This document shows, piece after piece, positions 1 through 8,616 of a stretch of 64,000 bases of DNA; positions within the stretch are counted from its first letter, which is position 1, and each line of letters begins with the position of its first letter. The notes below the pieces were generated by a model. The model searched no databases. It was not told where the DNA came from and was given only the letters and a program-made list of their open reading frames with translations. The stretch covers positions 4,278,001-4,342,000 of the forward strand of contig NZ_CP108006.1 of the NCBI RefSeq assembly GCF_036127095.1, in the 5' to 3' direction. The DNA comes from Streptomyces sp. NBC_00335. Lineage in GTDB: Bacteria; Actinomycetota; Actinomycetes; Streptomycetales; Streptomycetaceae. The position numbers and the translations under genes were made by a program.

Positions 1-26
1 CGGGGCGGAGAGCCGGTCGTGCTGCG

Positions 27-62
27 GTCAGGGCGATGTTTCACGTGAAACATCGCCCTGAC
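27..62. repeat. 36-bp perfect palindrome centred on parS
   Basis: A perfect inverted repeat whose two 18-base arms meet at the centre of the parS core (38-51). It contains the stop codon and last codons of the MFS gene, which reads leftward into it. The extra flanking pairs beyond the 14-bp ParB core could let the transcript fold as a terminator-like hairpin, but there is no U tract. Dual use as a parS site and a gene end is inference. Confidence 0.8.
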
Positions 63-1308
63 GCACGAGGAGTGCCGCGGTAGCGGCGTAGAGCATCGCC
101 ACGCCGAGGTTCAAGGGGACGGAGTGCCCGTCGAGGGGGAGCACGAGAGCGGCCACCCCGGCGGCGCCGACGAAGGCGGCGTTGAAGAGCACGTCGTAGA
201 CGGAGAAGACGCGGCCGCGAAAGGCGTCCTTCACCTGGGACTGCACGACCGTGTCGGTGGAGATCTTGGCTCCCTGGGTGGCCAGGCCCAGTACGAAGGC
301 CGCTGCCAGCATCGGTCCGGGCGCGAAGAACAGGCCGAGCGCCGGCACCAGCACCGCGGCGCTCGCGGCGCAGAGGGTGATGGTGCCGAGGGGCCCGAGC
401 CTGCCCACCAGCCAGGGGGTGATGACGGCGGCCGCGAAGAACCCGGCCCCTGAAACACCGACCGTGACCCCCAGCAGAGCCAGCCCGTCGGCCTCGTTGT
501 CCGACCAGGCGTAGCGGCAGAGCATGAGCAGCGTGACGAACAGGGCGCCGTAGCAGAACCGCATGACGGTCATGGCGGTGAGCGCCCGGGCCGCTTCGCG
601 CCGGGAAGCCAGGTGCCGTAGGCCCTCGGCCAGGCCCCGCACGGTGAGGGCGGCCCCCTGGAGGACCGTCGGGTTGATCCGGCCGGGAGGGTGGTCGGGA
701 CCGAGGAGGTCCAGGGCCAGGCGCAGGGAGACCAGGGCCGCGCACAGGTAGAGGCCGGCTCCGAGGAGGACCACCAGGGCGTCGGAGTCGTCGGCCAGTA
801 TGCGGACGAGGAAGGCCATGCCCCCGCCGGCGACGGCGGCGAGGGTTCCCGCGGTGGGTGAGAGGGCGTTCGCGGTGACCAGTTGGCCGGGCGCGACGAC
901 CCGGGGCAGGGAAGCCGCGAGACCGGCCAGCACGAAGCGGTTGACCGCGGTCACGGACAGGGCCGAGGCGTAGAAGAGCCAGTCGGGGACGTGCGCGACG
1001 ATCAGCATGCCGGTGACACAGGCGAGGAAGGCCCGCAGCAGGTTGCCGTAGAGGAACACCTGGCGGCGGCGCCAGCGGTCCAGCAGGACTCCGGCGAAGG
1101 GGCCGATCACCGAATAGGGCAGCAGGAGTACGGCCATGGCCGAGGCGATGGCCGCGGGCGAGGCCTGTTTCTCCGGGGAGAAGACGACATAGGCGGCCAG
1201 TGCGACCTGGTAGACGCCGTCGGCGGCCTGGGAGAGCAGCCGTACGGCGAGCAGGTTGCGGAAGTCCCGCAGACGCAGGAGTACGCGCAGATCACGTACG
1301 ACAGCCAT
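28..1308 (-). CDS. MFS transporter
   Basis: A 426-residue integral membrane protein with about 12 hydrophobic helices. The charged loop after the second helix (DRWRRRQ) is the usual major facilitator motif between helices 2 and 3. Substrate is unknown; the family exports drugs or metabolites across the cytoplasmic membrane by proton antiport. ATG at 1308 is preferred; an in-frame GTG at 1323 is possible, and neither has a clear Shine-Dalgarno, so initiation may be leaderless. The C-terminus (VSRETSP) is encoded by a parS site, so the protein end has been fixed by a chromosome-segregation signal. It lies downstream of ino1 on the same strand, separated by a strong hairpin, so it is probably transcribed apart from ino1. 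Confidence 0.85.
   Translation of the reverse strand: MAVVRDLRVLLRLRDFRNLLAVRLLSQAADGVYQVALAAYVVFSPEKQASPAAIASAMAVLLLPYSVIGPFAGVLLDRWRRRQVFLYGNLLRAFLACVTGMLIVAHVPDWLFYASALSVTAVNRFVLAGLAASLPRVVAPGQLVTANALSPTAGTLAAVAGGGMAFLVRILADDSDALVVLLGAGLYLCAALVSLRLALDLLGPDHPPGRINPTVLQGAALTVRGLAEGLRHLASRREAARALTAMTVMRFCYGALFVTLLMLCRYAWSDNEADGLALLGVTVGVSGAGFFAAAVITPWLVGRLGPLGTITLCAASAAVLVPALGLFFAPGPMLAAAFVLGLATQGAKISTDTVVQSQVKDAFRGRVFSVYDVLFNAAFVGAAGVAALVLPLDGHSVPLNLGVAMLYAATAALLVRQGDVSRETSP
38..51. other. parS site 1 (ParB-binding sequence)
   Basis: Exact GTTTCACGTGAAAC, the centromere-like sequence bound by ParB in Streptomyces. Here it lies inside the 3' end of the MFS coding sequence and encodes the VSRET residues of its C-terminus. 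Confidence 0.93.
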
Positions 1309-1328
1309 GAGGGAAAGGGTCACACACG

Positions 1329-1365
1329 CGGAGGGTCCCCGGGCATATTGCCCGGGGACCCTCCG
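1329..1365 (-). terminator. Hairpin terminator downstream of ino1
   Basis: A 17-bp GC-rich perfect stem with a three-base TAT loop sits between the end of ino1 and the start of the MFS gene, both on the minus strand. No long U tract follows, as is common for actinobacterial terminators. Confidence 0.75.
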
Positions 1366-1414
1366 TGGAAGAACTGCCGAAGTCCAGGTGTCCGTCAGGA
1401 CACCGGGGTTTCGA

Positions 1415-2497
1415 CTAGCGCTCGACCTCGCCCTTGATGAACTTCTCGACGTTCGCGTAAGCCTCGTCGTCGAAGTACTGCACCGGCGGGGACTTCATGA
1501 AGTAGCTCGAAGCCGACAGGATCGGGCCACCGATGCCCCGGTCCTTGGCGATCTTCGCGGCGCGCAGGGCGTCGATGATGACACCGGCGGAGTTCGGGGA
1601 GTCCCACACCTCGAGCTTGTACTCGAGGTTCAGCGGGACGTCACCGAAGGCGCGGCCTTCGAGGCGGACGTAGGCCCACTTGCGGTCGTCGAGCCACGCC
1701 ACGTAGTCGGACGGGCCGATGTGGACGTTCTTCTCGCCGAGCTCGCGGTCGGGGATCTGCGAGGTGACGGCCTGAGTCTTGGAGATCTTCTTCGACTCGA
1801 GGCGGTCGCGCTCGAGCATGTTCTTGAAGTCCATGTTGCCGCCGACGTTGAGCTGCATGGTGCGCTCAAGACGGACCCCGCGGTCTTCGAACAGCTTCGC
1901 CATCACACGGTGCGTGATGGTGGCGCCGACCTGCGACTTGATGTCGTCGCCGACGATCGGGACACCGGCCTCGGTGAACTTGTCGGCCCACTCCTTGGTG
2001 CCGGCGATGAAGACCGGGAGGGCGTTGACGAAGGCGACCTTGGCGTCGATGGCGCACTGGGCGTAGAACTTCGCCGCAGCCTCGGAACCGACCGGCAGGT
2101 AGCAGATCAGGACGTCGACCTGGCGGTCCAGAAGGGTCTGGACGATGTCGACCGGGGTCTCGGCCGACTCCTCGATCGTCTCGCGGTAGTACTTGCCCAG
2201 ACCGTCCAGGGTGTGGCCGCGCTGAACGGTCACGCCCGCACTCGGGACGTCACAGATCTTGATGGTGTTGTTCTCGCTGGCGCCGATGGCGTCCGAAAGG
2301 TCGAGGCCGACCTTCTTCGCGTCGACGTCGAACGCGGCGACGAACTCGATGTCGCTCACGTGGTAGTCGCCGAACTGGACGTGCATCAGACCGGGGACCT
2401 TGGCCGCCGGGTCGGCGTCCTTGTAGTACTCGACGCCCTGCACCAGCGAGGCGGCGCAGTTGCCTACGCCGACGATGGCTACGCGAACCGAACCCAT
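1415..2497 (-). CDS. ino1: Myo-inositol-1-phosphate synthase (inositol-3-phosphate synthase)
   Basis: A 360-residue protein that converts glucose 6-phosphate to inositol phosphate with NAD as internal cofactor. In actinomycetes it feeds phosphatidylinositol, mycothiol and inositol-based lipids. The N-terminal nucleotide-binding loop ([13 protein letters not shown], about residues 8-20) and length match the short actinobacterial Ino1 type (about 360 aa) rather than the longer eukaryotic enzyme. The start at [10 protein letters not shown] is chosen because the family begins there and a GGGAG element precedes it; an upstream in-frame ATG at 2605 would overlap padR. It follows padR by 49 bases on the same strand, so the two are probably one transcript under the padR promoter and its operator-like palindrome. 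Confidence 0.95.
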   Translation of the reverse strand: MGSVRVAIVGVGNCAASLVQGVEYYKDADPAAKVPGLMHVQFGDYHVSDIEFVAAFDVDAKKVGLDLSDAIGASENNTIKICDVPSAGVTVQRGHTLDGLGKYYRETIEESAETPVDIVQTLLDRQVDVLICYLPVGSEAAAKFYAQCAIDAKVAFVNALPVFIAGTKEWADKFTEAGVPIVGDDIKSQVGATITHRVMAKLFEDRGVRLERTMQLNVGGNMDFKNMLERDRLESKKISKTQAVTSQIPDRELGEKNVHIGPSDYVAWLDDRKWAYVRLEGRAFGDVPLNLEYKLEVWDSPNSAGVIIDALRAAKIAKDRGIGGPILSASSYFMKSPPVQYFDDEAYANVEKFIKGEVER

Positions 2498-2546
2498 TCC
2501 GGTTGCTCCCTGTTTGTTCTCGGACGAGGCCTGCGAGATGCAGACC

Positions 2547-3149
2547 TCACTTTGCAGTTTCGTCGGACGGACCGGGTCGTCTCTGATCCCGTCCCGCCCG
2601 CTCACTCTCGATGAGCTCGTTCAGCCAGCGCACTTCGCGCTCCACGGATTCCATGCCGTGGCGTTGCAGCTCGAGCGTGTAGTCGTCGAGCCGCTCGCGT
2701 GTGCGAGCCAGCGAGGCGCTCATCTTCTCCAGGCGCTCCTCAAGGCGGCTGCGACGGCCCTCCAGTACCCGCATGCGTACGTCCCGTTCGGTCTGACCGA
2801 AAAAGGCGAAGCGGGCGGCGAAGGACTCGTCCTCCCAGGCATCGGGGCCCGTGTGGGAGAGGAGCTCCTCGAAGTGCTCCTTACCTGCTGCCGTCAACCG
2901 GTAGACGATCTTGGCGCGGCGCCCTGCGAGTGAAGCGGCGAGAGCGTCCTCCGGGGCATTGCCCGGCTCTTCGATCAACCAGCCGTTGGTGACGAGCGTC
3001 TTGAGGCAGGGGTAGAGCGTCCCGTAGCTGAACGCCCTGAACACCCCCAGCGAGGTGTTGAGCCGCTTGCGCAGCTCGTAACCGTGCATGGGGGATTCGC
3101 GTAGCAGGCCGAGAACAGCGAACTCAAGAATGCCTGAGCGCCTGCTCAT
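2547..3149 (-). CDS. PadR family transcriptional regulator
   Basis: A 200-residue regulator. The N-terminal winged helix (about residues 5-80, including [10 protein letters not shown] and the wing segment [10 protein letters not shown]) is typical of PadR. The C-terminal half is rich in Arg, Leu and Glu and predicts the dimerising coiled-coil helices of the Vir_act_alpha_C type. PadR proteins usually repress their own gene and neighbours. A perfect 8+3+8 inverted repeat lies 43 bases upstream of the ATG, where autoregulation would be expected. It is upstream of ino1 in the same direction, suggesting a role in controlling inositol synthesis. The inducer is unknown. Confidence 0.9.
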   Translation of the reverse strand: MSRRSGILEFAVLGLLRESPMHGYELRKRLNTSLGVFRAFSYGTLYPCLKTLVTNGWLIEEPGNAPEDALAASLAGRRAKIVYRLTAAGKEHFEELLSHTGPDAWEDESFAARFAFFGQTERDVRMRVLEGRRSRLEERLEKMSASLARTRERLDDYTLELQRHGMESVEREVRWLNELIESERAGRDQRRPGPSDETAK

Positions 3150-3423
3150 CCGCTTGCCCTTCCCCTGCCTCGGAGTCTTTATGTCGAGCTGATGTATCGG
3201 CTCGATACATCCAGACGATAGAACGGGTAGCCCTCAGCTACAAGTGGTGACACGGTGACCGGCGTCACATCACCGATTTGCGCGAGGCAAGTTGCCTGAT
3301 TTGGGGTGAACTTCGGCACTGATTGGCTTTTGGGCGTGCGTAGTCTGTGCGCCATGACACCGGGGGGACCGGAACTCACCTGCCGCTTCCAGGCCACTCG
3401 CCTGCCCGAGGAGTAGTCGTTCG
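3150..3423. other. Divergent intergenic region between padR and pbp
   Basis: This 274-bp region should hold both the padR-ino1 promoter and the pbp promoter. It contains the PadR-like palindrome near its left end. A GAGGAG ribosome-binding element at 3408-3413 serves the pbp start. I find no convincing -35/-10 pair by eye. Confidence 0.5.
3192..3210. promoter_or_regulatory. Probable PadR operator
   Basis: ATGTATCGGCTCGATACAT is a perfect inverted repeat (8-bp arms, 3-bp spacer) in the padR-pbp divergent intergenic region. ATGT...ACAT ends are characteristic of PadR operators. Binding by the adjacent PadR is inferred from position and symmetry. Confidence 0.65.
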
Positions 3424-5952
3424 ATGAGCGAGCACCGCCGCAAACCGCAACAGCCCCAGAGCGGTGGCCGCGCCGCCGCCCGTAGGGCTGCCCAGCAGCG
3501 CCCGTCCAGGGGCGCCGGGCGTGACGTCCCCACCGCGTCACCCAGTGGGCCGTATTCCCAGCAGCCGGGTCACGGCAGCCGTTCGGACGCCCGGAGATCC
3601 GCCGGCCGGGGCTCGGCAGGGCGGGGTAGGGGCGCCTCCGTGGGCGCCGGCCAGCCCAAGCGGTTCATCAACTACCCGCGCGGCGAAAAGATCGGCTGGA
3701 AGCGCTTCGTCCCGTCCTGGAAGCTCGTCAGCGGCTCGGCCCTGGGCTTCTTCGCGATCATCACGGTGGGCGCGGGCATCGGCATCGCTTCGGTGGGCAC
3801 ACCCGACGTGAACAAGACGGCCAAGGCGCAGAACAACGTCTTCTACTGGGCGAACGGCTCCCAGATGGTCGCAACCGGCGGGTCCGTCAACCGCCAGATC
3901 GTCTCCATCGAGGATATCCCCCGGTCCATGCAGAACGCCGTGATCGCGGCGGAGAACGAGTCCTTCGAATCGGACAAGGGCGTCGACCCGATGGGCATCG
4001 CCCGCGCCGTGTGGAACATGGCCAAGGGCGGATCCACCCAGGGCGGCTCGACGATCACCCAGCAGTTCGTGAAGAACCAGTACCTGGACTCGGACCAGAC
4101 GCTCAAGCGAAAGGTCACCGAGCTCTTCATCTCGATAAAGCTGGGCGTCAGCGAGGAGAAGAACACGATCCTCGCCGGCTACCTGAACACCGCCTACTAC
4201 GGCCGCGACGCCTACGGGATCCAGGCGGCCGCGCGCGCCTACTTCGGCAAGGACAGCAACAAGCTGAACCCCTCCGAGAGCGCCTTCCTCGCCGCCGTGC
4301 TCAAGGGCCCGAACCTCTACAACCCCGACGGCGGCATCGGCGCCGCGGCCACACCCGAAGCCAACTCCGAACGGGCCAAACAACGCTGGTCCTGGGTGCT
4401 GGACCGGGAGGTCAAGGTCGGGCGCATGCAGCAGGCCGAGCGGGACCAGTACAAGGAGTTCCCCCCACTGATCGAATCCGCCCAGGCCGCCGGCATGTCC
4501 GGGCAGATCGGCTACCTGGTCGATACGGCCAACCTCTACCTGGCGAAGAAGGGCATCAAGGTCGAGGACCTGGCCAAGGGCGGATACCAGATCCACACCA
4601 CCTTCAAGAAGGAGAAGGTGGACGCGCTGGTCAAGGCCGTCGAGGGGACCCGCGACGGGATGCTCGACGAGAAGGCGAGGCCCGAAACGGACACCTTCGT
4701 CCAGTTCGGGGCGGCCTCGGTGGACGTCAAGACCGGCGGCCTCGTGGCCCTGTACGGCGGTCCCGGCATCGACAAGAAGCACTTCAACAACAACGCCAAC
4801 ACCTCGGGCGTCCAGGTCGGCTCGACCTGGAAGCCGTTCGTGCTGGCGGCGGCCATGCAGTACGGCACCCAGAATTCGAAGGGTGAGGGGATCTCGGCCA
4901 AGAGCAAGTACCAGGCGAACGACCTCACGGTGATCAACAACCGTGCGGGCGAGCCGCTGCGCGACGGCTCCGGCAAGCCGTTCCGGCAGAAGAACGAGAG
5001 CCCGACCCCCTACGGCTACGTGACCCTGAACGAGGCGATGGAGAAGTCCATCAACGTTCCCTTCGCCCAGCTCGTCTTCGACGTCGGCCACAGCAAGGTG
5101 AGGTCGGTCGCGAAGGCGTCCGGCCTCCTCCCGGAGTCCTTCGACCCCAACGACAACGCCTCCTTCGCGCTGGGCACGTCGACCCCCAGCGCCATCCGGA
5201 TGGCCGACTCGTACGCCACCTTCGCCGCCTCCGGAATCCATCACGACCCGTACTCGGTGACCAGCGTCACGAAGGACGGCAAGGACGTCCCCGGCTTCGC
5301 GGCCCCCAAGGGCGAACGGGCCATGGACAACTCCATCGCGGACAACATCACCAAGGTCCTGCGCAACGTCGTCGAGAACGGCACCGGTACGAAGGCCAAG
5401 AAGCTGGGCCGGCCCGCGGCGGGCAAGACCGGTACCACCGACAAGAACATGTCGGCATGGTTCGTCGGCTACACCCCCGAGCTGTCCACCTCCGTGGCCC
5501 TGTTCCGCTCGGACCCGAGTGCGAAGAAGAAGGAACTGATCTCGATGAGGGGCGTGGCGGGCATTCCCTCCCTCCACGGTGGTGACATCCCGGCCGAGAT
5601 CTGGACCAAGTACATGAAGGAGGCGCTGAACGGCGAACCGAAGTCGGACTTCCCGGAGCCCGACGAGCTCGGTGTCGTCGCTCACGCCTCGGGCGCTCCC
5701 TCGCCTTCTCCCTCGCCTTCCCCCTCGCCCTCCCCCTCGGCGTCTCCGTCCCCGTCGAACTCGCCTTCCCCGTCCCCCAGCCCGAGCCCTTCGCGCAGCA
5801 GCGGAAAGCCGACCTGCAAGCCGTGGGCCATCTGCGTGCCGAGCCCCAGCGCCAGTTCGTCCAGGTCGCCCTCGCCCTCGCCCAGCAAGTCGCGCGACAG
5901 GCCGAGCGGCGGTGCCGGAGACTTCCCGATAGGGGGCTCCACGGGAGGCTGA
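3424..5952 (+). CDS. Class A penicillin-binding protein (transglycosylase/transpeptidase)
   Basis: An 842-residue bifunctional peptidoglycan synthase. A basic, disordered cytoplasmic tail (1-95) precedes one transmembrane anchor (about 100-123). The GT51 domain follows: motif 1 reads ENESFESDKGVD near residue 177 (the usual ED is EN, but the catalytic Glu is kept), and motif 2 GGSTITQQ is near 204. The transpeptidase has the active-site tetrad STWK (Ser467/Lys470), SIN at 542-544 and KTG at 668-670. The last 85 residues are a Ser-Pro repeat tail with two Cys (TCKPWAIC), probably spanning or binding the wall. It is divergent from padR and followed by a terminator-like hairpin. Confidence 0.93.
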   Translation: MSEHRRKPQQPQSGGRAAARRAAQQRPSRGAGRDVPTASPSGPYSQQPGHGSRSDARRSAGRGSAGRGRGASVGAGQPKRFINYPRGEKIGWKRFVPSWKLVSGSALGFFAIITVGAGIGIASVGTPDVNKTAKAQNNVFYWANGSQMVATGGSVNRQIVSIEDIPRSMQNAVIAAENESFESDKGVDPMGIARAVWNMAKGGSTQGGSTITQQFVKNQYLDSDQTLKRKVTELFISIKLGVSEEKNTILAGYLNTAYYGRDAYGIQAAARAYFGKDSNKLNPSESAFLAAVLKGPNLYNPDGGIGAAATPEANSERAKQRWSWVLDREVKVGRMQQAERDQYKEFPPLIESAQAAGMSGQIGYLVDTANLYLAKKGIKVEDLAKGGYQIHTTFKKEKVDALVKAVEGTRDGMLDEKARPETDTFVQFGAASVDVKTGGLVALYGGPGIDKKHFNNNANTSGVQVGSTWKPFVLAAAMQYGTQNSKGEGISAKSKYQANDLTVINNRAGEPLRDGSGKPFRQKNESPTPYGYVTLNEAMEKSINVPFAQLVFDVGHSKVRSVAKASGLLPESFDPNDNASFALGTSTPSAIRMADSYATFAASGIHHDPYSVTSVTKDGKDVPGFAAPKGERAMDNSIADNITKVLRNVVENGTGTKAKKLGRPAAGKTGTTDKNMSAWFVGYTPELSTSVALFRSDPSAKKKELISMRGVAGIPSLHGGDIPAEIWTKYMKEALNGEPKSDFPEPDELGVVAHASGAPSPSPSPSPSPSPSASPSPSNSPSPSPSPSPSRSSGKPTCKPWAICVPSPSASSSRSPSPSPSKSRDRPSGGAGDFPIGGSTGG

Positions 5953-5974
5953 CCCGAAGCCCCACAACACGGCC

Positions 5975-6011
5975 GGAGAGGGCCGTCGCACCCGGTGCGG
6001 CGGCCCTCTCC
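5975..6011 (+). terminator. Hairpin terminator after pbp
   Basis: A 17-bp GC-rich stem with one G:U pair and a short loop begins 22 bases after the pbp stop. It ends transcription before the GT87 gene. Confidence 0.7.
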
Positions 6012-6055
6012 CCTGTGTCATGGGCGCCGGCGGCGCCGTACGGCAGGATGTGCGC

Positions 6056-7516
6056 ATGACGAAGGTGCACGAGGACAGCCCCGTACTGCCCACCCAGCAG
6101 GACGAGGTGGCCGCCGCGGGGAGCGAGTTCATCGGCGGCCCGCTGGGCCGCTACGCCCGGCTGGGTGGTCACTGGCTGACCCCGGTGCGGGTCGTCGTGC
6201 TCGTCGCCCTGGGGATGTTCGCGCTCGGCATGGTGCAGAAGCTGCCCTGCTACGACTGGGCGTGGTTCCGCGGGGCCGGCTCCCAGTACACCCACGCCTG
6301 CTACTCGGACATCCCGCACTTGTACGTCGTACGCGGCTTCGCCGACGGCCTCACCCCGTACTTCGACCGGATCCCCGGCGACATGCAGTTCCTGGAGTAC
6401 CCGGTGCTCACCGGGCTCTTCATGGAGGTCGCCTCATGGATGACTCCCGGCAGCGGCTCCATGCAGCACCGGGAGCAGATGTACTGGATGGTCAACGCGG
6501 GCATGCTCATGGTCTGCGCCGCCGTGATCGCGGTGTGCGTGGCCCGCACCCACCGCAGGCGGCCGTGGGACGCGCTGCTCTTCGCCCTCGCACCCGCCTT
6601 CGCACTCACCGCGACCATCAACTGGGACCTGCTGGCCATCGCCCTGACCGCCGCGGCGATGCTCATGTGGTCGCGGGGCGGGGCACGGTCCTTCGGTGTC
6701 CTGATCGGCCTGGCCACCGCGGCCAAGCTCTATCCCGTCCTGCTGCTCGGGGCCGTGTTCGTGCTCTGCTGGCGGGCCGGCAAGTGGCGTGCGTTCGGGG
6801 AGGCGGTCGGTGGCGCCCTCGTCGCCTGGCTCGTGGTGAACCTGCCCGTGATGCTCTTCGCCTGGGAGGGGTGGCAGAAGTTCTACACCTTCAGCCAGGA
6901 GCGGCCCATCGACTTCGGATCCGTGTGGCTGCTGATCTCCCAGCGCTCCGGAAACCCCCTCGAAGGCGCCAACACCTATGCGACGGGCCTGACGCTGCTG
7001 CTGTGCGCGGGCATCGGGCTGCTCACGCTGACCGCGCCCCGCCGCCCCCGCTTCGCGCAGCTGGCCTTCCTGCTGGTGGCGGCCTTCATCCTGGTCAACA
7101 AGGTCTACTCGCCCCAGTACGTGCTCTGGCTCATCCCGCTCGCCGCGCTGGCCCGGCCGCGCTGGCGGGACTTCCTGATCTGGCAGGCCGGCGAGGTCGT
7201 CTACTTCCTGGGGATCTGGTTCTACCTGGCCTACACGACCAGCGGGGACAAGCACCAGGGCCTGCCGCTGGAGGGCTACCAGGTGGCCATCGCGGCGCAC
7301 CTGCTGTGCACGCTCTACCTGTGCGCGGTGGTCGTACGCGACATCCTGCTGCCCGAGCGGGACGTGGTGCGGCGCGACGGCTCGGACGACCCCTCCGGGG
7401 GCGTCCTGGACGGCGCCGAGGACGTCTTCACGCTCCCGCGGACGCCGAAGGCGCCGCAGGAAGCGGCGCCTTCGGAGGGTCAGCGAGTGGAATGGGGCGC
7501 ACGCCCCGGGGAGTGA
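6056..7516 (+). CDS. GT87-type polytopic membrane glycosyltransferase
   Basis: A 486-residue protein with a short cytoplasmic N-terminus (to about residue 40) and roughly ten or more hydrophobic helices. It resembles the GT87/DUF2029 family of polyprenyl-phosphate-dependent mannosyl- or arabinosyltransferases, which act on the outer face of the membrane. A conserved acidic cluster in the first periplasmic loop (YFDRIPGDMQFLEYPV) is where GT-C enzymes carry catalytic Asp residues. The tail after residue 430 is acidic and disordered. Start MTKVHEDS is chosen over the upstream ATG at 6020, which lies against the terminator. The sugar and acceptor are unknown. It converges on the alanine-racemase-like gene with one base between stops. 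Confidence 0.8.
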   Translation: MTKVHEDSPVLPTQQDEVAAAGSEFIGGPLGRYARLGGHWLTPVRVVVLVALGMFALGMVQKLPCYDWAWFRGAGSQYTHACYSDIPHLYVVRGFADGLTPYFDRIPGDMQFLEYPVLTGLFMEVASWMTPGSGSMQHREQMYWMVNAGMLMVCAAVIAVCVARTHRRRPWDALLFALAPAFALTATINWDLLAIALTAAAMLMWSRGGARSFGVLIGLATAAKLYPVLLLGAVFVLCWRAGKWRAFGEAVGGALVAWLVVNLPVMLFAWEGWQKFYTFSQERPIDFGSVWLLISQRSGNPLEGANTYATGLTLLLCAGIGLLTLTAPRRPRFAQLAFLLVAAFILVNKVYSPQYVLWLIPLAALARPRWRDFLIWQAGEVVYFLGIWFYLAYTTSGDKHQGLPLEGYQVAIAAHLLCTLYLCAVVVRDILLPERDVVRRDGSDDPSGGVLDGAEDVFTLPRTPKAPQEAAPSEGQRVEWGARPGE

Positions 7517-7517
7517 C

Positions 7518-8549
7518 TCAGGCGTCGAGCACCCGGTCGAACTGCGTGGTGGTGTGGCGCAGGTGCGCCACCAGCTCGTCGCCGACCTTCGGCTCGGGAG
7601 AGTCCGACGGCACGAACAGGATGGACACCTGCATGTGCGGCGGCTCGGCGAACCAGCGCTGCTTGCCCGCCCACACGAACGGCGACAGGTTCCGGTTGAC
7701 GGTGGCGAGTCCGGCGCGGGCGACGCCCTTGGCGCGCGGCATCACCCCGTGCAGGGCCTTGGGGGCCTCCAGGCCGACGCCGTGGGACGTGCCGCCGGCG
7801 ACGACGACCAGCCAGCCGTCGGAGGCGGCCTTCTGCTGCCGGTAGCCGAACCGGTCGCCCTTGGCGACACGGGTGACGTCGAGCACCGCGCCGCGGTACT
7901 CGGTCGCCTCGTGGTCGCCCAGCCACAGCCGGGTGCCGATGCGGGCACGGAAGCGCGTCTGCGGGAACTGCTGCTGCAGCCGCGTCAGCTCCGAGGCCTT
8001 GAGGTGGCTGACGAACATCGTGTGCAGCGGCAGCCGGGCCGCGCGCAGCCGGTCCATCCAGCCGATGACCTCCTCGACGGCGTCGGAGCCGTCAGGGCGG
8101 TCCAGCGGCAGGTGCAGGGCGAAGCCCTCCAGCCGGACGTCCTCGATCGCCGTGTGCAGCTGGCCGAGGTCCTGCTCGGAGATCCCGTGGCGACGCATCG
8201 AGCTCATGCACTCGATGACCACACGGGCGCCGACCAGGCCGCGCACCCCGTCCAGCGAGGACACGGAGCGGATGACCCGGTCAGGCAGCGGCACGGGCTC
8301 CTCACCACGCCGGAACGGGGTGAGGACGAGCAGGTCACCGCCGAACCAGTCCTTGATGCTGGCGGCCTCGTACGTCGTCCCGACGGCGAGGACGTCGGCG
8401 CCCATCCGGGTCGCCTCCTCGCAGAGCCGCTCGTGACCGAAGCCGTAGCCGTTGCCCTTGCAGACGGGGATCATCCCCGGGAACTGGTCCTGGATCTGCT
8501 TCTGGTGCGCACGCCAGCGCGCGGTGTCGACGTAGAGCGTGAGCGCCAT
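7518..8549 (-). CDS. Alanine racemase-like PLP protein
   Basis: A 343-residue fold-type III PLP protein. The PLP lysine lies in VCKGNGYGFGH (about residue 30), matching the AVKANAYGHG motif of Alr. RIGTRLWLGD matches the RPGxxLYG region, and a C-terminal beta domain carries GDRFGYRQQ. The family interconverts L- and D-alanine for peptidoglycan. This copy departs from consensus at several motifs (CMSSMRRHG in place of the usual D-TGM-R-G), so it may be a divergent or specialised racemase rather than the housekeeping enzyme. It lies 67 bases downstream of femX on the same strand, a likely wall-precursor operon. Confidence 0.78.
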   Translation of the reverse strand: MALTLYVDTARWRAHQKQIQDQFPGMIPVCKGNGYGFGHERLCEEATRMGADVLAVGTTYEAASIKDWFGGDLLVLTPFRRGEEPVPLPDRVIRSVSSLDGVRGLVGARVVIECMSSMRRHGISEQDLGQLHTAIEDVRLEGFALHLPLDRPDGSDAVEEVIGWMDRLRAARLPLHTMFVSHLKASELTRLQQQFPQTRFRARIGTRLWLGDHEATEYRGAVLDVTRVAKGDRFGYRQQKAASDGWLVVVAGGTSHGVGLEAPKALHGVMPRAKGVARAGLATVNRNLSPFVWAGKQRWFAEPPHMQVSILFVPSDSPEPKVGDELVAHLRHTTTQFDRVLDA

Positions 8550-8616
8550 GCCCGTCCGGAGCCTCTCTCGATGAGCTGCGTGGTGCAGCGGTGCGGTGTG
8601 TGTGGATGGGGCGGAG

